NCBI GenBank assembly: GCA_913055965.1
Contig: CAJXKX010000135.1
Location: 1 to 6,140, forward strand
Length of the DNA: 6,140 nucleotides
Direction of reading: 5' to 3'
Source: an uncultured Roseovarius sp.
GTDB taxonomy: Bacteria > Pseudomonadota > Alphaproteobacteria > Rhodobacterales > Rhodobacteraceae
This document shows positions 1-6,088 of the stretch, one piece after another; position 1 is the first letter of the stretch, and each line of letters starts with the position of its first letter. Below the pieces are notes generated by a model. It did not search any database and was not told the DNA's origin. It saw nothing but the letters and a program-made list of their open reading frames with translations. The position numbers and the translations under genes are program-made.

Positions 1-1293
1 CGATGGCCCGTTGGGTTCCTTGCCGAAATCGACGATGAAATCGGGGTTGAGCGTCATGCCGCCGTTTTCCGGGTCGCAGTCGATCATCACCACCACCCCG
101 CCCTTTTCGCGGATTTCCGGGTAGAACTGGTTGTCCCATGTTGAAAACAGCGACGTGGTGACATAGAGCCGCCGCCCGTCGAGGGATAGCTGGAACATCT
201 GCGGCCCGCCCGCCATCTCGACGCCGTTCACGACCGGCGCGCGGCCCAGAAGGCCGCCCATCCAGACCTGACCGGTCAGTTTGGGGTTGTGCGGGTCGGT
301 GATGTCATACTGGCGCATGTCGCCATGCAGCCAGTTGTTGATGTAGAGGAACCGGTCATCCATCGAGACCAGCAGCGCCGACATCACCCCCGGCACCGGG
401 ATCGGCCATTCGGGATGCGGCTCGTTGGCCACGTCGATGATCTTTTCCCATTGCCATTCCCCCGCCTCGTCCTTCCACCAGTGGATGACATTGGTGCTGA
501 GCGCGGCGCAGCAGAAGCCGTGCGTGCTGTCGGGATCGTGGTGAAACTTCACCTCCAGCGGGATGAGCCCATCCTCGCCCAGATACATGGACTGGATCGG
601 CTCGCGCTTCTCGAAATCCCAGAAATGCAGCTCGCGCCCGTATTTCAGGTGCCCCACCTCTTCGAGGTCAAAGCCCGGCATGAAGGTGTTGGGCGCAGCC
701 CATTCCGAGGACACCATGATGTTATGGCGCGGCTGATACCAGAAATCGTAGCCGAACTTGATGTCGCCCATGGAATTTTCCCACCGACCGACGATCTCGA
801 ACTCCTTGTTCAGATGCAGGTAGCCGCCCGGCGCCTCGCCCTTGGCATCGCCCAGGAAGGAGATGATGATCTCACTCCCGAGGCAATGCACCGTGTGCGG
901 CCCCGACAGATCGGCCTTGGCCTTGATCTCGGCCCCGTCGATCACCTTGTGCAGGCGCGGCGCGCGTGGATCGGTGGCGGTATCGACGATATGCAGGTTG
1001 TTCGAGCGCACGCCTGGCAGGATCAGGTACTTGCGCGACATCGAACTGTCGTCGTGGCAGCTTGAGCAGGCGTTCCAGCCCATGTGGTGCAATTCGTCGC
1101 CGATGCCCGGCATTTCGAGGCGGTGGATCACCTGTGAATAGGTCGGGCTGTCGGGGTCCACGTCCACGGTGGCGAGGTAATCGGGCTTCTGAATCCCCGT
1201 GCCGGTATAGATCGCGATCGTGTAGAGCAGCTTTTCGCGCGGGGCCCTGATCGCCTCGGCGGGGCTTGCGTAGCCCGGTCCGCAACAGTCCAT
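1..1293 (-). CDS. mtoX: SBP56 selenium-binding family protein, putative methanethiol oxidase (3' end cut by window edge)
   Basis: Reading down from the ATG at 1293, the frame stays open for 431 codons to position 1 with no stop. The protein opens MDCCGPGYASP and then carries the family landmarks: PDYLATVDVDP (37-47), VIHRL (55-59), DELHHMGWNACSSC (66-79), PRLHKVI (112-118), FWYQPRHN (184-191), EWAAPN (197-202), HDPDSTHGF (252-260), RFLYINNWLHGD (314-325), AGGPQMFQLSLDG (361-373) and VDFGKEPNGP near the edge. These match SELENBP1/MtoX almost motif for motif. Family members end about 18-20 residues after that last motif, so little is missing. Bacterial SBP56 proteins have been shown to be copper-dependent methanethiol oxidases, giving formaldehyde, hydrogen sulfide and hydrogen peroxide; that role here is inferred. 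Conserved His residues (69, 70, 133, 136, 251, 252, 258, 321) are candidate metal ligands. The CSSC pair (76/79) is kept, but the residue matching human selenium-binding Cys57 is Ser53. No signal peptide is visible. The start is supported by GGAGGA (complement of 1301-1306) seven bases upstream. It is divergent from the IclR gene. Confidence 0.95.
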   Translation of the reverse strand, partial: MDCCGPGYASPAEAIRAPREKLLYTIAIYTGTGIQKPDYLATVDVDPDSPTYSQVIHRLEMPGIGDELHHMGWNACSSCHDDSSMSRKYLILPGVRSNNLHIVDTATDPRAPRLHKVIDGAEIKAKADLSGPHTVHCLGSEIIISFLGDAKGEAPGGYLHLNKEFEIVGRWENSMGDIKFGYDFWYQPRHNIMVSSEWAAPNTFMPGFDLEEVGHLKYGRELHFWDFEKREPIQSMYLGEDGLIPLEVKFHHDPDSTHGFCCAALSTNVIHWWKDEAGEWQWEKIIDVANEPHPEWPIPVPGVMSALLVSMDDRFLYINNWLHGDMRQYDITDPHNPKLTGQVWMGGLLGRAPVVNGVEMAGGPQMFQLSLDGRRLYVTTSLFSTWDNQFYPEIREKGGVVVMIDCDPENGGMTLNPDFIVDFGKEPNGPS

Positions 1294-1315
1294 GAGAATC
1301 TCCTCCCTCTCCACC

Positions 1316-1344
1316 TTGACTTTGCGTAGCAAATTTCAAATCAT
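1316..1344 (+). promoter_or_regulatory. Putative sigma70-type promoter of the IclR gene
   Basis: TTGACT at 1316-1321 matches five of six bases of the -35 consensus. After a 17-bp spacer, AATCAT at 1339-1344 matches four of six of the -10 consensus. Transcription would start near 1351, about 23 bases before the regulator's ATG. The first ATGAGACA box (1343-1350) overlaps the -10 end and the second (1363-1370) lies just downstream of the predicted start, a layout that would suit autorepression. This is a pattern match only. No equally good promoter was found for the divergent SBP56 gene. Confidence 0.45.
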
Positions 1345-1370
1345 GAGACAAATGTTCATTTTATGAGACA
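1341..1370. promoter_or_regulatory. Operator-like repeats between SBP56 and IclR genes
   Basis: T[C/T]ATGAGACA occurs at 1341-1350 and again at 1361-1370, exactly 20 bp apart, which is about two helical turns. Between them TGTTCAT (1353-1359) is the inverted form with one base missing (ATGAACA on the other strand). It pairs with either flanking box as an imperfect inverted repeat, and its TCAT arm forms TCAT-TTT-ATGA with the right-hand box. The AT-rich 80-bp gap is the only non-coding space between the divergent genes, so this is the most likely binding site for the adjacent IclR protein. It could control both directions. Confidence 0.55.
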
Positions 1371-1373
1371 GTC

Positions 1374-2132
1374 ATGCATCTCGAACGACTGACCGGCCTG
1401 CTCGAAGCCGTGGCCATCGCGGGGCGCGCGGTGACGGCCACGGAAATCCAGCAGGCGACGGGCCTGCCGCGGCCCACCTGCTACCGCCTTCTGCAATCGC
1501 TGGCCGAACACCGCCTGCTCGACGAGCCCGAGCCGGGCCGCTTCCTGATCGGCGAGCGGCTGGTGCGGCTGGCCCTGCTGGGCCAGACGGATATCGACGC
1601 GAGCGGTGCCGCCGCGCCGACGCTGCGCGAGGCGGCGGACGCCTTCGGCGAGGCGGTGTTCCTGTCGCGCTTTCGCAATCGCGGCGTCGAGATCATCCAT
1701 GTGGAGGTGCCGCAGGACGCCACGCGCTCCTTCGTGCATCCCGGCCTCGGCTTCCGGCCGATGCACGCGTGCTCGTGCTCCAAGGTGATCGCCGCCTTCG
1801 CCGAAGAGGCCTTTCGCGAGGAAATCCTCGCCGGGCCGATGCGCCGCTACACGCCCCGGACCAAGCACGACGCCCCGGCGTTGCGCGCAGAGTTCGAGAC
1901 AATCCGCCTGACCGGCTATGCCGAATGCGTCGAGGAGATCGAGGTGGGTGTCTCGTCGGTCGCGGCCCCCATCCGCATCGGCAATATCGGCGCCACCTTC
2001 AGCATCGGCGCGACCGGGCCGGTGCGCCGCTTCACCGAGAGCCGCCGCGCCGGGATCGGGCGCGACCTGATGCGCTTTGCCGACAAGGTGGCGCTCGCGC
2101 TGCAGATGCACGGCCAGGGCGGCGCGGCCTGA
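1374..2132 (+). CDS. IclR-family transcriptional regulator
   Basis: This 252-residue protein has the usual IclR size and two-part build. The N-terminal winged helix-turn-helix spans about residues 1-65: ERLTGLLEAVAIAG, then TATEIQQATGLPRPTCYRLLQSL as helix-turn-helix, then the wing and GERLVRLALL. The effector-binding domain (about 80-245) includes FLSRFRNRGVEIIHVE, the GFRPMHACSCSKV segment, GYAECVEEIEVGVSSVAAPI and a final helix RRAGIGRDLMRFADKVA. The segment usually reading like HATALGKA is here HACSCSKV, with Cys133 and Cys135, and Cys185 lies in the GYAE-C motif; these could bind or sense a thiol or metal, which is speculation. The ATG at 1374 is chosen because the helix-turn-helix begins right after it and no upstream in-frame start exists; only a weak GAG precedes it. 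Its divergent position suggests it controls the SBP56 gene. The true ligand is unknown. Confidence 0.93.
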   Translation: MHLERLTGLLEAVAIAGRAVTATEIQQATGLPRPTCYRLLQSLAEHRLLDEPEPGRFLIGERLVRLALLGQTDIDASGAAAPTLREAADAFGEAVFLSRFRNRGVEIIHVEVPQDATRSFVHPGLGFRPMHACSCSKVIAAFAEEAFREEILAGPMRRYTPRTKHDAPALRAEFETIRLTGYAECVEEIEVGVSSVAAPIRIGNIGATFSIGATGPVRRFTESRRAGIGRDLMRFADKVALALQMHGQGGAA

Positions 2133-2178
2133 CGGGGCGCTCTGGACATCCGGCGCGCGGGCCGGTCTAGATGCCGCC

Positions 2179-2904
2179 ATGACCGATCCGATCTATGCCA
2201 TTCCCGATATCCACGGCCACGATGCGGCGCTCGGCGAGGCGCTCGACCGTATCGCCCGCGATGGCGGGCGCGACGCGCGCGTGGTGGTGCTGGGCGACCT
2301 CGTGGATCGCGGCCCCGACAGCCGCGCGGTGATCGAGCGGCTGATGCAGGGGCAGCGCGAGGGCCGCCCCTGGACGGTGCTGCGCGGCAATCACGACCAG
2401 ATGTTCCTCGACTTCCTCGATCACGGCACGGTGCGGTCGCCGCGCGTGGCCTCGGGCCTGCCCTGGCTGCATGCCCGGCTGGGCGGGGCCGAGACGCTGG
2501 CCTCCTACGGGGTCGCGGCCCCCGACCCCGAGACCGCCCATACCGGGGCCCGCGCGGCGGTGCCGCGCGCGCATCGCGACTGGCTCGCCGCCCTGCCCCA
2601 CTGGCACGAGGACGGGCCGCGCCTCTTCGTCCATGCCGGAATCCGGCCCGGCGTGCCGCTCGACGCGCAGGACCCCGAGGACCTGATGTGGATCCGCGCG
2701 CCGTTCCTCGACCACGCAGGCCCGCACCCGTGGCTGGTGGTCCACGGCCACACCGCGCTGTCCCGCCCCGCCCATTTCGGCAACCGCATCGACCTCGACG
2801 GCGGCGCGGGCCAGGGCCGCGCGCTCTGGCCCGCCGTGTTCGAGGGGCGCGACTGCTGGCTGCTCGAAGCAGACGGGCGCGTGCCGCTCACTCCCGCCGG
2901 ATGA
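2179..2904 (+). CDS. PPP-type metallophosphoesterase (protein phosphatase / ApaH-like)
   Basis: The 241-residue protein holds the full set of PPP-family metal and phosphate motifs in order: PDIHGH (9-14, Asp10 and His12), GDLVDRG (39-45), GNHD (70-73), VHAGIRP (151-157) and VHGHT (188-192). A tail segment, GNRIDLDGGAGQGRAL (201-216), corresponds to the family's usual N.DTGA..G..L stretch. Such enzymes bind two metal ions and hydrolyse phosphoserine/threonine, phosphotyrosine or diadenosine polyphosphates; the sequence alone does not say which. No membrane segment or signal is visible, so it should be cytoplasmic. An upstream in-frame start at 2077 would overlap the IclR gene and add 34 residues unlike the family, so the ATG at 2179, eight codons before the first motif, is chosen although its ribosome binding site is poor. 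It follows the IclR gene by 46 bp and may be co-transcribed. Its 3' end overlaps the convergent gene by 17 bp. Confidence 0.92.
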   Translation: MTDPIYAIPDIHGHDAALGEALDRIARDGGRDARVVVLGDLVDRGPDSRAVIERLMQGQREGRPWTVLRGNHDQMFLDFLDHGTVRSPRVASGLPWLHARLGGAETLASYGVAAPDPETAHTGARAAVPRAHRDWLAALPHWHEDGPRLFVHAGIRPGVPLDAQDPEDLMWIRAPFLDHAGPHPWLVVHGHTALSRPAHFGNRIDLDGGAGQGRALWPAVFEGRDCWLLEADGRVPLTPAG

Positions 2905-4672
2905 TCCCGGTAATCGCCGCCGCGCCGACGGCGGTGACGATCCAGCCGAACAGCTTGAGAAACCACGAGAGCACCCATGCCACGCGGCCCCATGCCGTCG
3001 CCGTGGTGGCGGTCCATGCCGCCTCCTGCCCCAGATCGACCAGCGGGATGAACACATCAGCCGCATAGGTCGCGGCGGCGAAGGTCTGGTAATGCTGCCC
3101 CAACTCCGACGCCTCCCACGCCAACGCTGGCATGTCGGGATTGGCCACCATCGCCTGCGCCCAGTGCGGCGAGGTGAGGATGATGTCGGAATTCGGAACC
3201 ATGCCGCCAAAATTCCAGACCCAAAGGTAAAACGATCCCATTACGGCAATCGTGCCCACCACCCAATAGAGAACCCGCTGCGGAGCATGGCCATAGCCGA
3301 CCATGGTCCGCAAAGCCCCGTGCCAGAGCGGCATGATGCGCAGCTCCAGCCCGAGTATGGCCAGCCGGTTCTGAATTTGATGATAATCAGGCGGCGTCAC
3401 CTGCGCGTCGCGCCGTTCGCGCAAGAGTTTCTGCTCGTCGAGCGCGCGGCGCTTCCAGTCCCTCGACAGCAGGATTTCCTTTTCCAACCGCACCCGCCGC
3501 GCATCGCCCGTATGCCCCATGCCTTGCATCACATGTGCAAGCTGCTCGTAAGGCTGTGGCCTGAACTCGCCCGACGTTGTGGCATCCTTGGCCAGCCAGC
3601 CCAACCGCGTCCGAGTATCCATTGGTCCGTGAATACGCTGATACCGGAACCCGTTGAGAGCAAGATTGTCGATCAACGCCCAGCTCGCGGCATCATCAAC
3701 GATTGTCCCTATGCAAGCACCACTCAAGTGAACTCGCCCTGTGACCGCACCAACTTTACGCCAGATAAAAACTTCAGCCTCCATACCTTGAACGTTCAAT
3801 GCGAGTTCATCGTGACCAAAGAGGTTACGGCTTGTAATGTTTCCCTCAACAACATCCGGCTTAAAGAACTGCGCCCCGTCGCACTCAAGTTGGCCACGAA
3901 CCTTTGTTCCGGAAACTATAGCACCGCCGCGCACGACCGCCGCGCGCAGATACACATTCCCTGCAATCCGCGCATCTTGCAGCATCAGGGCGTAGGGTTT
4001 GGTATGCGTCAAATCCGCCTTCGACAGGTCGAGGTCGCCGCTTATGCGGGCTTGCCCCAGCTTCACATCCCCATCAACTTTAACGCTCCTCATGAGAATA
4101 GTGCCGACTTTAATTCCCTCCAAGATCAGCGCCGACCGTACCTGGACATCGACAAGATCATGGCCTGTCCTTCTTGAAAAACGCGCGTTGTTGCACACTA
4201 ACTGTCCACCAATGCGTGATCCGCCAAAATTGACTTCGCCGGCAGCAACGATTTTCACCAAATCCAGATTGCTATTCACCCTCATATGCAAGGAGTGAAC
4301 TCCAAGCATAAAGTGGCTTCCAGAGAGATTAAGAAATCTAAATCGGGCCTGCGTCCCTAACACTCTTCCGAAGAAACGACAGTTGGAGAGGCGTGTCCCC
4401 CCTCTCGCACTGGCAAAATCCAAATCGAGATTTCGAGAGATATAGGCACCTTTCAAATCTATCCCTCTGTCAGTCGTCCGGTACGTCTCACACCCGCCGC
4501 AAATCAGGTAGCGCAGCAGGTCTGCCCGGACGCTCCGCGCATCGCTCGGGCCAGCGGGTAGCTTGCCATCCCCCAGAACCGTCGGCTCCCCCGCGCGGCA
4601 ATTCTCCAGCAGCGTCTTCTCGGCGGTGGTCAACGTCGCCTCGTCAATGTCGTCATGGGTCCGGATCATCAT
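2888..4672 (-). CDS. Beta-helix-repeat membrane protein of unknown function
   Basis: About 594 residues. The N-terminal 70 residues are a helical, Cys-containing region (LLRYLICGGCETYR). About 71-345 is a run of degenerate repeats of roughly 20 residues, such as GIDLKGAYISRNLDLDFASA, ISGDLDLSKADL, IAGNVYLRAAVV, VRGQLECDGAQF and VHLSGACIG, which look like coils of a right-handed, pentapeptide- or bactofilin-like beta-helix. A linker with FRPQPYEQLAHVMQGMGHTGDARRV (371-395) and a charged helix (396-425) follow. Two membrane segments lie near 468-487 and 566-590, separated by a loop with YAADVFIPLVDLGQE, and the chain ends in TGIIRRE. Such proteins are widespread hypotheticals, sometimes loosely labelled membrane-associated oxidoreductase; I see no redox motif. 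The start is uncertain by one or two codons: GTG 4675, ATG 4672 and ATG 4669 are consecutive, with a weak GAG upstream. GC falls to about 42-55% across much of the repeat region, against 60-67% in the C-terminal part. Confidence 0.85.
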   Translation of the reverse strand: MMIRTHDDIDEATLTTAEKTLLENCRAGEPTVLGDGKLPAGPSDARSVRADLLRYLICGGCETYRTTDRGIDLKGAYISRNLDLDFASARGGTRLSNCRFFGRVLGTQARFRFLNLSGSHFMLGVHSLHMRVNSNLDLVKIVAAGEVNFGGSRIGGQLVCNNARFSRRTGHDLVDVQVRSALILEGIKVGTILMRSVKVDGDVKLGQARISGDLDLSKADLTHTKPYALMLQDARIAGNVYLRAAVVRGGAIVSGTKVRGQLECDGAQFFKPDVVEGNITSRNLFGHDELALNVQGMEAEVFIWRKVGAVTGRVHLSGACIGTIVDDAASWALIDNLALNGFRYQRIHGPMDTRTRLGWLAKDATTSGEFRPQPYEQLAHVMQGMGHTGDARRVRLEKEILLSRDWKRRALDEQKLLRERRDAQVTPPDYHQIQNRLAILGLELRIMPLWHGALRTMVGYGHAPQRVLYWVVGTIAVMGSFYLWVWNFGGMVPNSDIILTSPHWAQAMVANPDMPALAWEASELGQHYQTFAAATYAADVFIPLVDLGQEAAWTATTATAWGRVAWVLSWFLKLFGWIVTAVGAAAITGIIRRE

Positions 4673-4754
4673 CACATGTCACTCGCGTAAAGGGATATCG
4701 GGGCCTGATCCAGACAACCACCTTAGCGATATCGTGACAAGCCGCGCGTTGCCC

Positions 4755-4785
4755 CGCGCGAACCGTGCGGTTCGCGCGCCGAACC
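4755..4785. repeat. Perfect 11-bp-arm palindrome with an overlapping third arm
   Basis: CGCGCGAACCG (4755-4765) and CGGTTCGCGCG (4768-4778) are exact reverse complements separated by TG. The inner box CGAACC (4759-4764) recurs at 4780-4785, so GGTTCG (4769-4774) can pair either with the left copy or, through a 5-base loop, with the right copy. No T-run follows on either strand, so a rho-independent terminator is unlikely. The element sits about 90-120 bp upstream of the thiolase ATG. It could be an operator for a dimeric regulator or a structured leader with alternative folds. Confidence 0.75.
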
Positions 4786-4817
4786 TGCAGGCTCGTCACC
4801 ATGCGGCGACGTCACCG

Positions 4818-4847
4818 TTGCCATGACGGCCGCGCTGTGGCTAGGCT
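4818..4847 (+). promoter_or_regulatory. Weak candidate promoter of the thiolase gene
   Basis: TTGCCA at 4818-4823 resembles a -35 box (four of six). After 18 bp, TAGGCT at 4842-4847 is a poor -10 box (three of six). Transcription would begin near 4854, just ahead of the ribosome binding site at 4863-4868. The palindrome at 4755-4778 would then lie upstream of the -35 box, where an activator might bind. The match is weak and could be chance. Confidence 0.25.
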
Positions 4848-4873
4848 TTGCACAACCTGACAGGGAGGACCCC

Positions 4874-6049
4874 ATGACCGATATCGTGATTCTCGACGGC
4901 TGCCGCACCGCCATCGGCACCTTTGGCGGGGCCCTTGCGGGCACGCCGCCCACCACGCTGGGAACTATCGTTGCAAAAGAGGCACTTGCACGGTCCGGTG
5001 TCGAGGGCGGGCAGATCGGGCAGGTGGTCTACGGCCATGTCATCAACACCGAGCCGCGCGACATGTATGTGAGCCGCGTCAGCGCCATCGACGCCGGAAT
5101 CCCCGACACGGCACCCGCGATGAACGTCAACCGCCTCTGCGGCTCGGGCGCGCAGGCCATTGTTTCGGTGATACAATCCCTGATGCTGGGCGATGCGGAT
5201 TTCGGCCTTGCCGGCGGCGTCGAGAACATGAGCCGCTCGCCCTTCATCATCCCCGATCAGCGCTGGGGCGCCAAGATGGGCGACATCAAGACGCTCGACA
5301 TGATGCTGGGCGCGCTCAACTGCCCGTTCGGCACCGGCCACATGGGGGTGACGGCGGAAAATGTCGCGGCGGAACATGGGGTCAGCCGCACCGATCAGGA
5401 TGCCTTCGCGCTCGAGAGCCAGCGCCGCGCGGCGCTGGCCATCTCGGAAGGCCGCTTCAAGTCGCAGATCGTGCCGGTCGAGGTGCGGGTCAAGCGCGAC
5501 ATGGTGGCGTTCGACACCGACGAACATCCCAAGGCCACGACGCCCGAGGCCTTGGCGGGCCTGCGCCCCGTGTTCCAGAAGGACGGCACAGTGACCGCCG
5601 GAAATGCCAGCGGAATCAACGACGGGGCCGCCGCGCTCGTCCTCGCCCGCGCCGAGGCGGCGGAGGGTGCGGGCCTCAAGCCGCGCGCCCGCGTGCTGGG
5701 CTACGCCCATGCCGGGGTGCGCCCCGAGGTGATGGGCATCGGCCCGGTCCCGGCGGTCGAGAGCCTGCTGGCGAAAACCGGCCTCGGCGTGGCCGATTTC
5801 GACGTGGTGGAGTCGAACGAAGCCTTTGCCGCGCAGGCTCTGGCGGTCAACAAGGGGCTCGGCCTCGACGCGGGCCGCGTCAACCCCAATGGCGGGGCCA
5901 TCGCGCTCGGCCACCCTGTCGGTGCCACCGGCGCGATCCTCACCGTCAAGGCGCTCTACGAGCTTGAGCGGACCGGGGGCAAGCGCGCGCTCATCACCAT
6001 GTGCATCGGCGGCGGGCAGGGCATCGCGCTGGCCATCGAGGCCCTTTGA
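4874..6049 (+). CDS. bktB: Acetyl-CoA C-acyltransferase (thiolase), BktB-like
   Basis: A complete 391-residue thiolase, the normal length for the biosynthetic/BktB group. It would join or cleave 3-ketoacyl-CoA and CoA/acetyl-CoA in the cytoplasm, for fatty-acid or ketoacid breakdown or for polyhydroxyalkanoate precursors. The catalytic set is intact: nucleophile Cys89 in NRLCGSGAQA, NEAF (Asn315), His347 in GAIALGHPVGATGA and Cys377 in MCIGGGQG. The opening RTAIGTFGG, the TEPRDMY stretch, WGAKMGD, MMLGAL, HMGVTAENVA, FDTDEH and GTVTAGNASGIND closely resemble beta-ketothiolase BktB, hence the symbol, which is less certain than the family. The start at 4874 is preferred to an in-frame ATG at 4823, because GGGAGG (4863-4868) lies five bases upstream and the core domain begins at once. 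There is no phaB-like gene next to it in the window, so a polymer role is not supported by context. Confidence 0.96.
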   Translation: MTDIVILDGCRTAIGTFGGALAGTPPTTLGTIVAKEALARSGVEGGQIGQVVYGHVINTEPRDMYVSRVSAIDAGIPDTAPAMNVNRLCGSGAQAIVSVIQSLMLGDADFGLAGGVENMSRSPFIIPDQRWGAKMGDIKTLDMMLGALNCPFGTGHMGVTAENVAAEHGVSRTDQDAFALESQRRAALAISEGRFKSQIVPVEVRVKRDMVAFDTDEHPKATTPEALAGLRPVFQKDGTVTAGNASGINDGAAALVLARAEAAEGAGLKPRARVLGYAHAGVRPEVMGIGPVPAVESLLAKTGLGVADFDVVESNEAFAAQALAVNKGLGLDAGRVNPNGGAIALGHPVGATGAILTVKALYELERTGGKRALITMCIGGGQGIALAIEAL

Positions 6050-6057
6050 GGCCCTTG
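6038..6057 (+). repeat. 10-bp tandem repeat across the thiolase stop codon
   Basis: GAGGCCCTTT (6038-6047) is followed directly by GAGGCCCTTG (6048-6057), nine of ten bases identical. The thiolase stop TGA (6047-6049) falls at the junction. It looks like a short slippage duplication. It does not alter the catalytic end of the protein. Confidence 0.7.
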
Positions 6058-6068
6058 TTTTACGGGAC

Positions 6069-6084
6069 TTAACCGCTTGTTCAC
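6069..6084 (+). promoter_or_regulatory. Possible CtrA-like site upstream of the next gene
   Basis: TTAA at 6069-6072, seven bases, then TTCAC at 6080-6084 differs by one base from the alphaproteobacterial CtrA consensus TTAA-N7-TTAAC. It lies about 52-67 bases upstream of the ATG at 6136, a reasonable distance for promoter control. A single near match of this length can occur by chance, and nothing else in the window suggests cell-cycle control. Confidence 0.25.
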
Positions 6085-6088
6085 GACA

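Larger units (their letters stand above)
4673..4873. other. Divergent intergenic region with palindromes
   Basis: About 200 bp separate the minus-strand beta-helix gene from the thiolase gene, so promoters for both should lie here. No protein-coding potential is evident: the in-frame extension of the thiolase upstream to 4823 lacks family similarity. Besides the large palindrome listed separately, GATATCG occurs at 4694-4700 and 4728-4734, the second as the 8-bp palindrome CGATATCG. GTCACC is repeated at 4795-4800 and 4811-4816, 16 bp apart. CCTGCAGG at 4784-4791 is another 8-bp palindrome. None can be tied to a known regulator from sequence alone. Confidence 0.6.

Noticed and set aside
289..1065. 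A 258-codon plus-strand open frame
   Set aside because: It lies antisense to the SBP56 gene, whose strand carries unmistakable family motifs throughout.
2150..2165. Possible terminator hairpin CCGGC-GCGCGG-GCCGG after the IclR gene
   Set aside because: Only five base pairs and no T-run; such GC-rich matches are common here, so co-transcription with the phosphatase cannot be excluded.
2167..3210. A 347-codon minus-strand open frame opposite the phosphatase
   Set aside because: It is antisense to all five PPP phosphatase motifs and encodes an Arg/Ala/Gly-rich sequence without a family.
3092..4177. A 361-codon plus-strand open frame within the beta-helix gene
   Set aside because: It has no recognisable domain and low-complexity Pro/His/Arg-rich content. 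The opposite strand shows ordered repeats and membrane segments.
4879..4889. An 11-bp sequence CGATATCGTGA repeated at 4727-4737 and inside the thiolase start
   Set aside because: The second copy is fully explained by coding sequence for Asp-Ile-Val near the N-terminus, so chance is the simplest explanation.
6040..6066. Possible rho-independent terminator after the thiolase, around CCCTTGTTTTACGGG
   Set aside because: The stem is about three base pairs and the T-run lies in the loop rather than after the stem.
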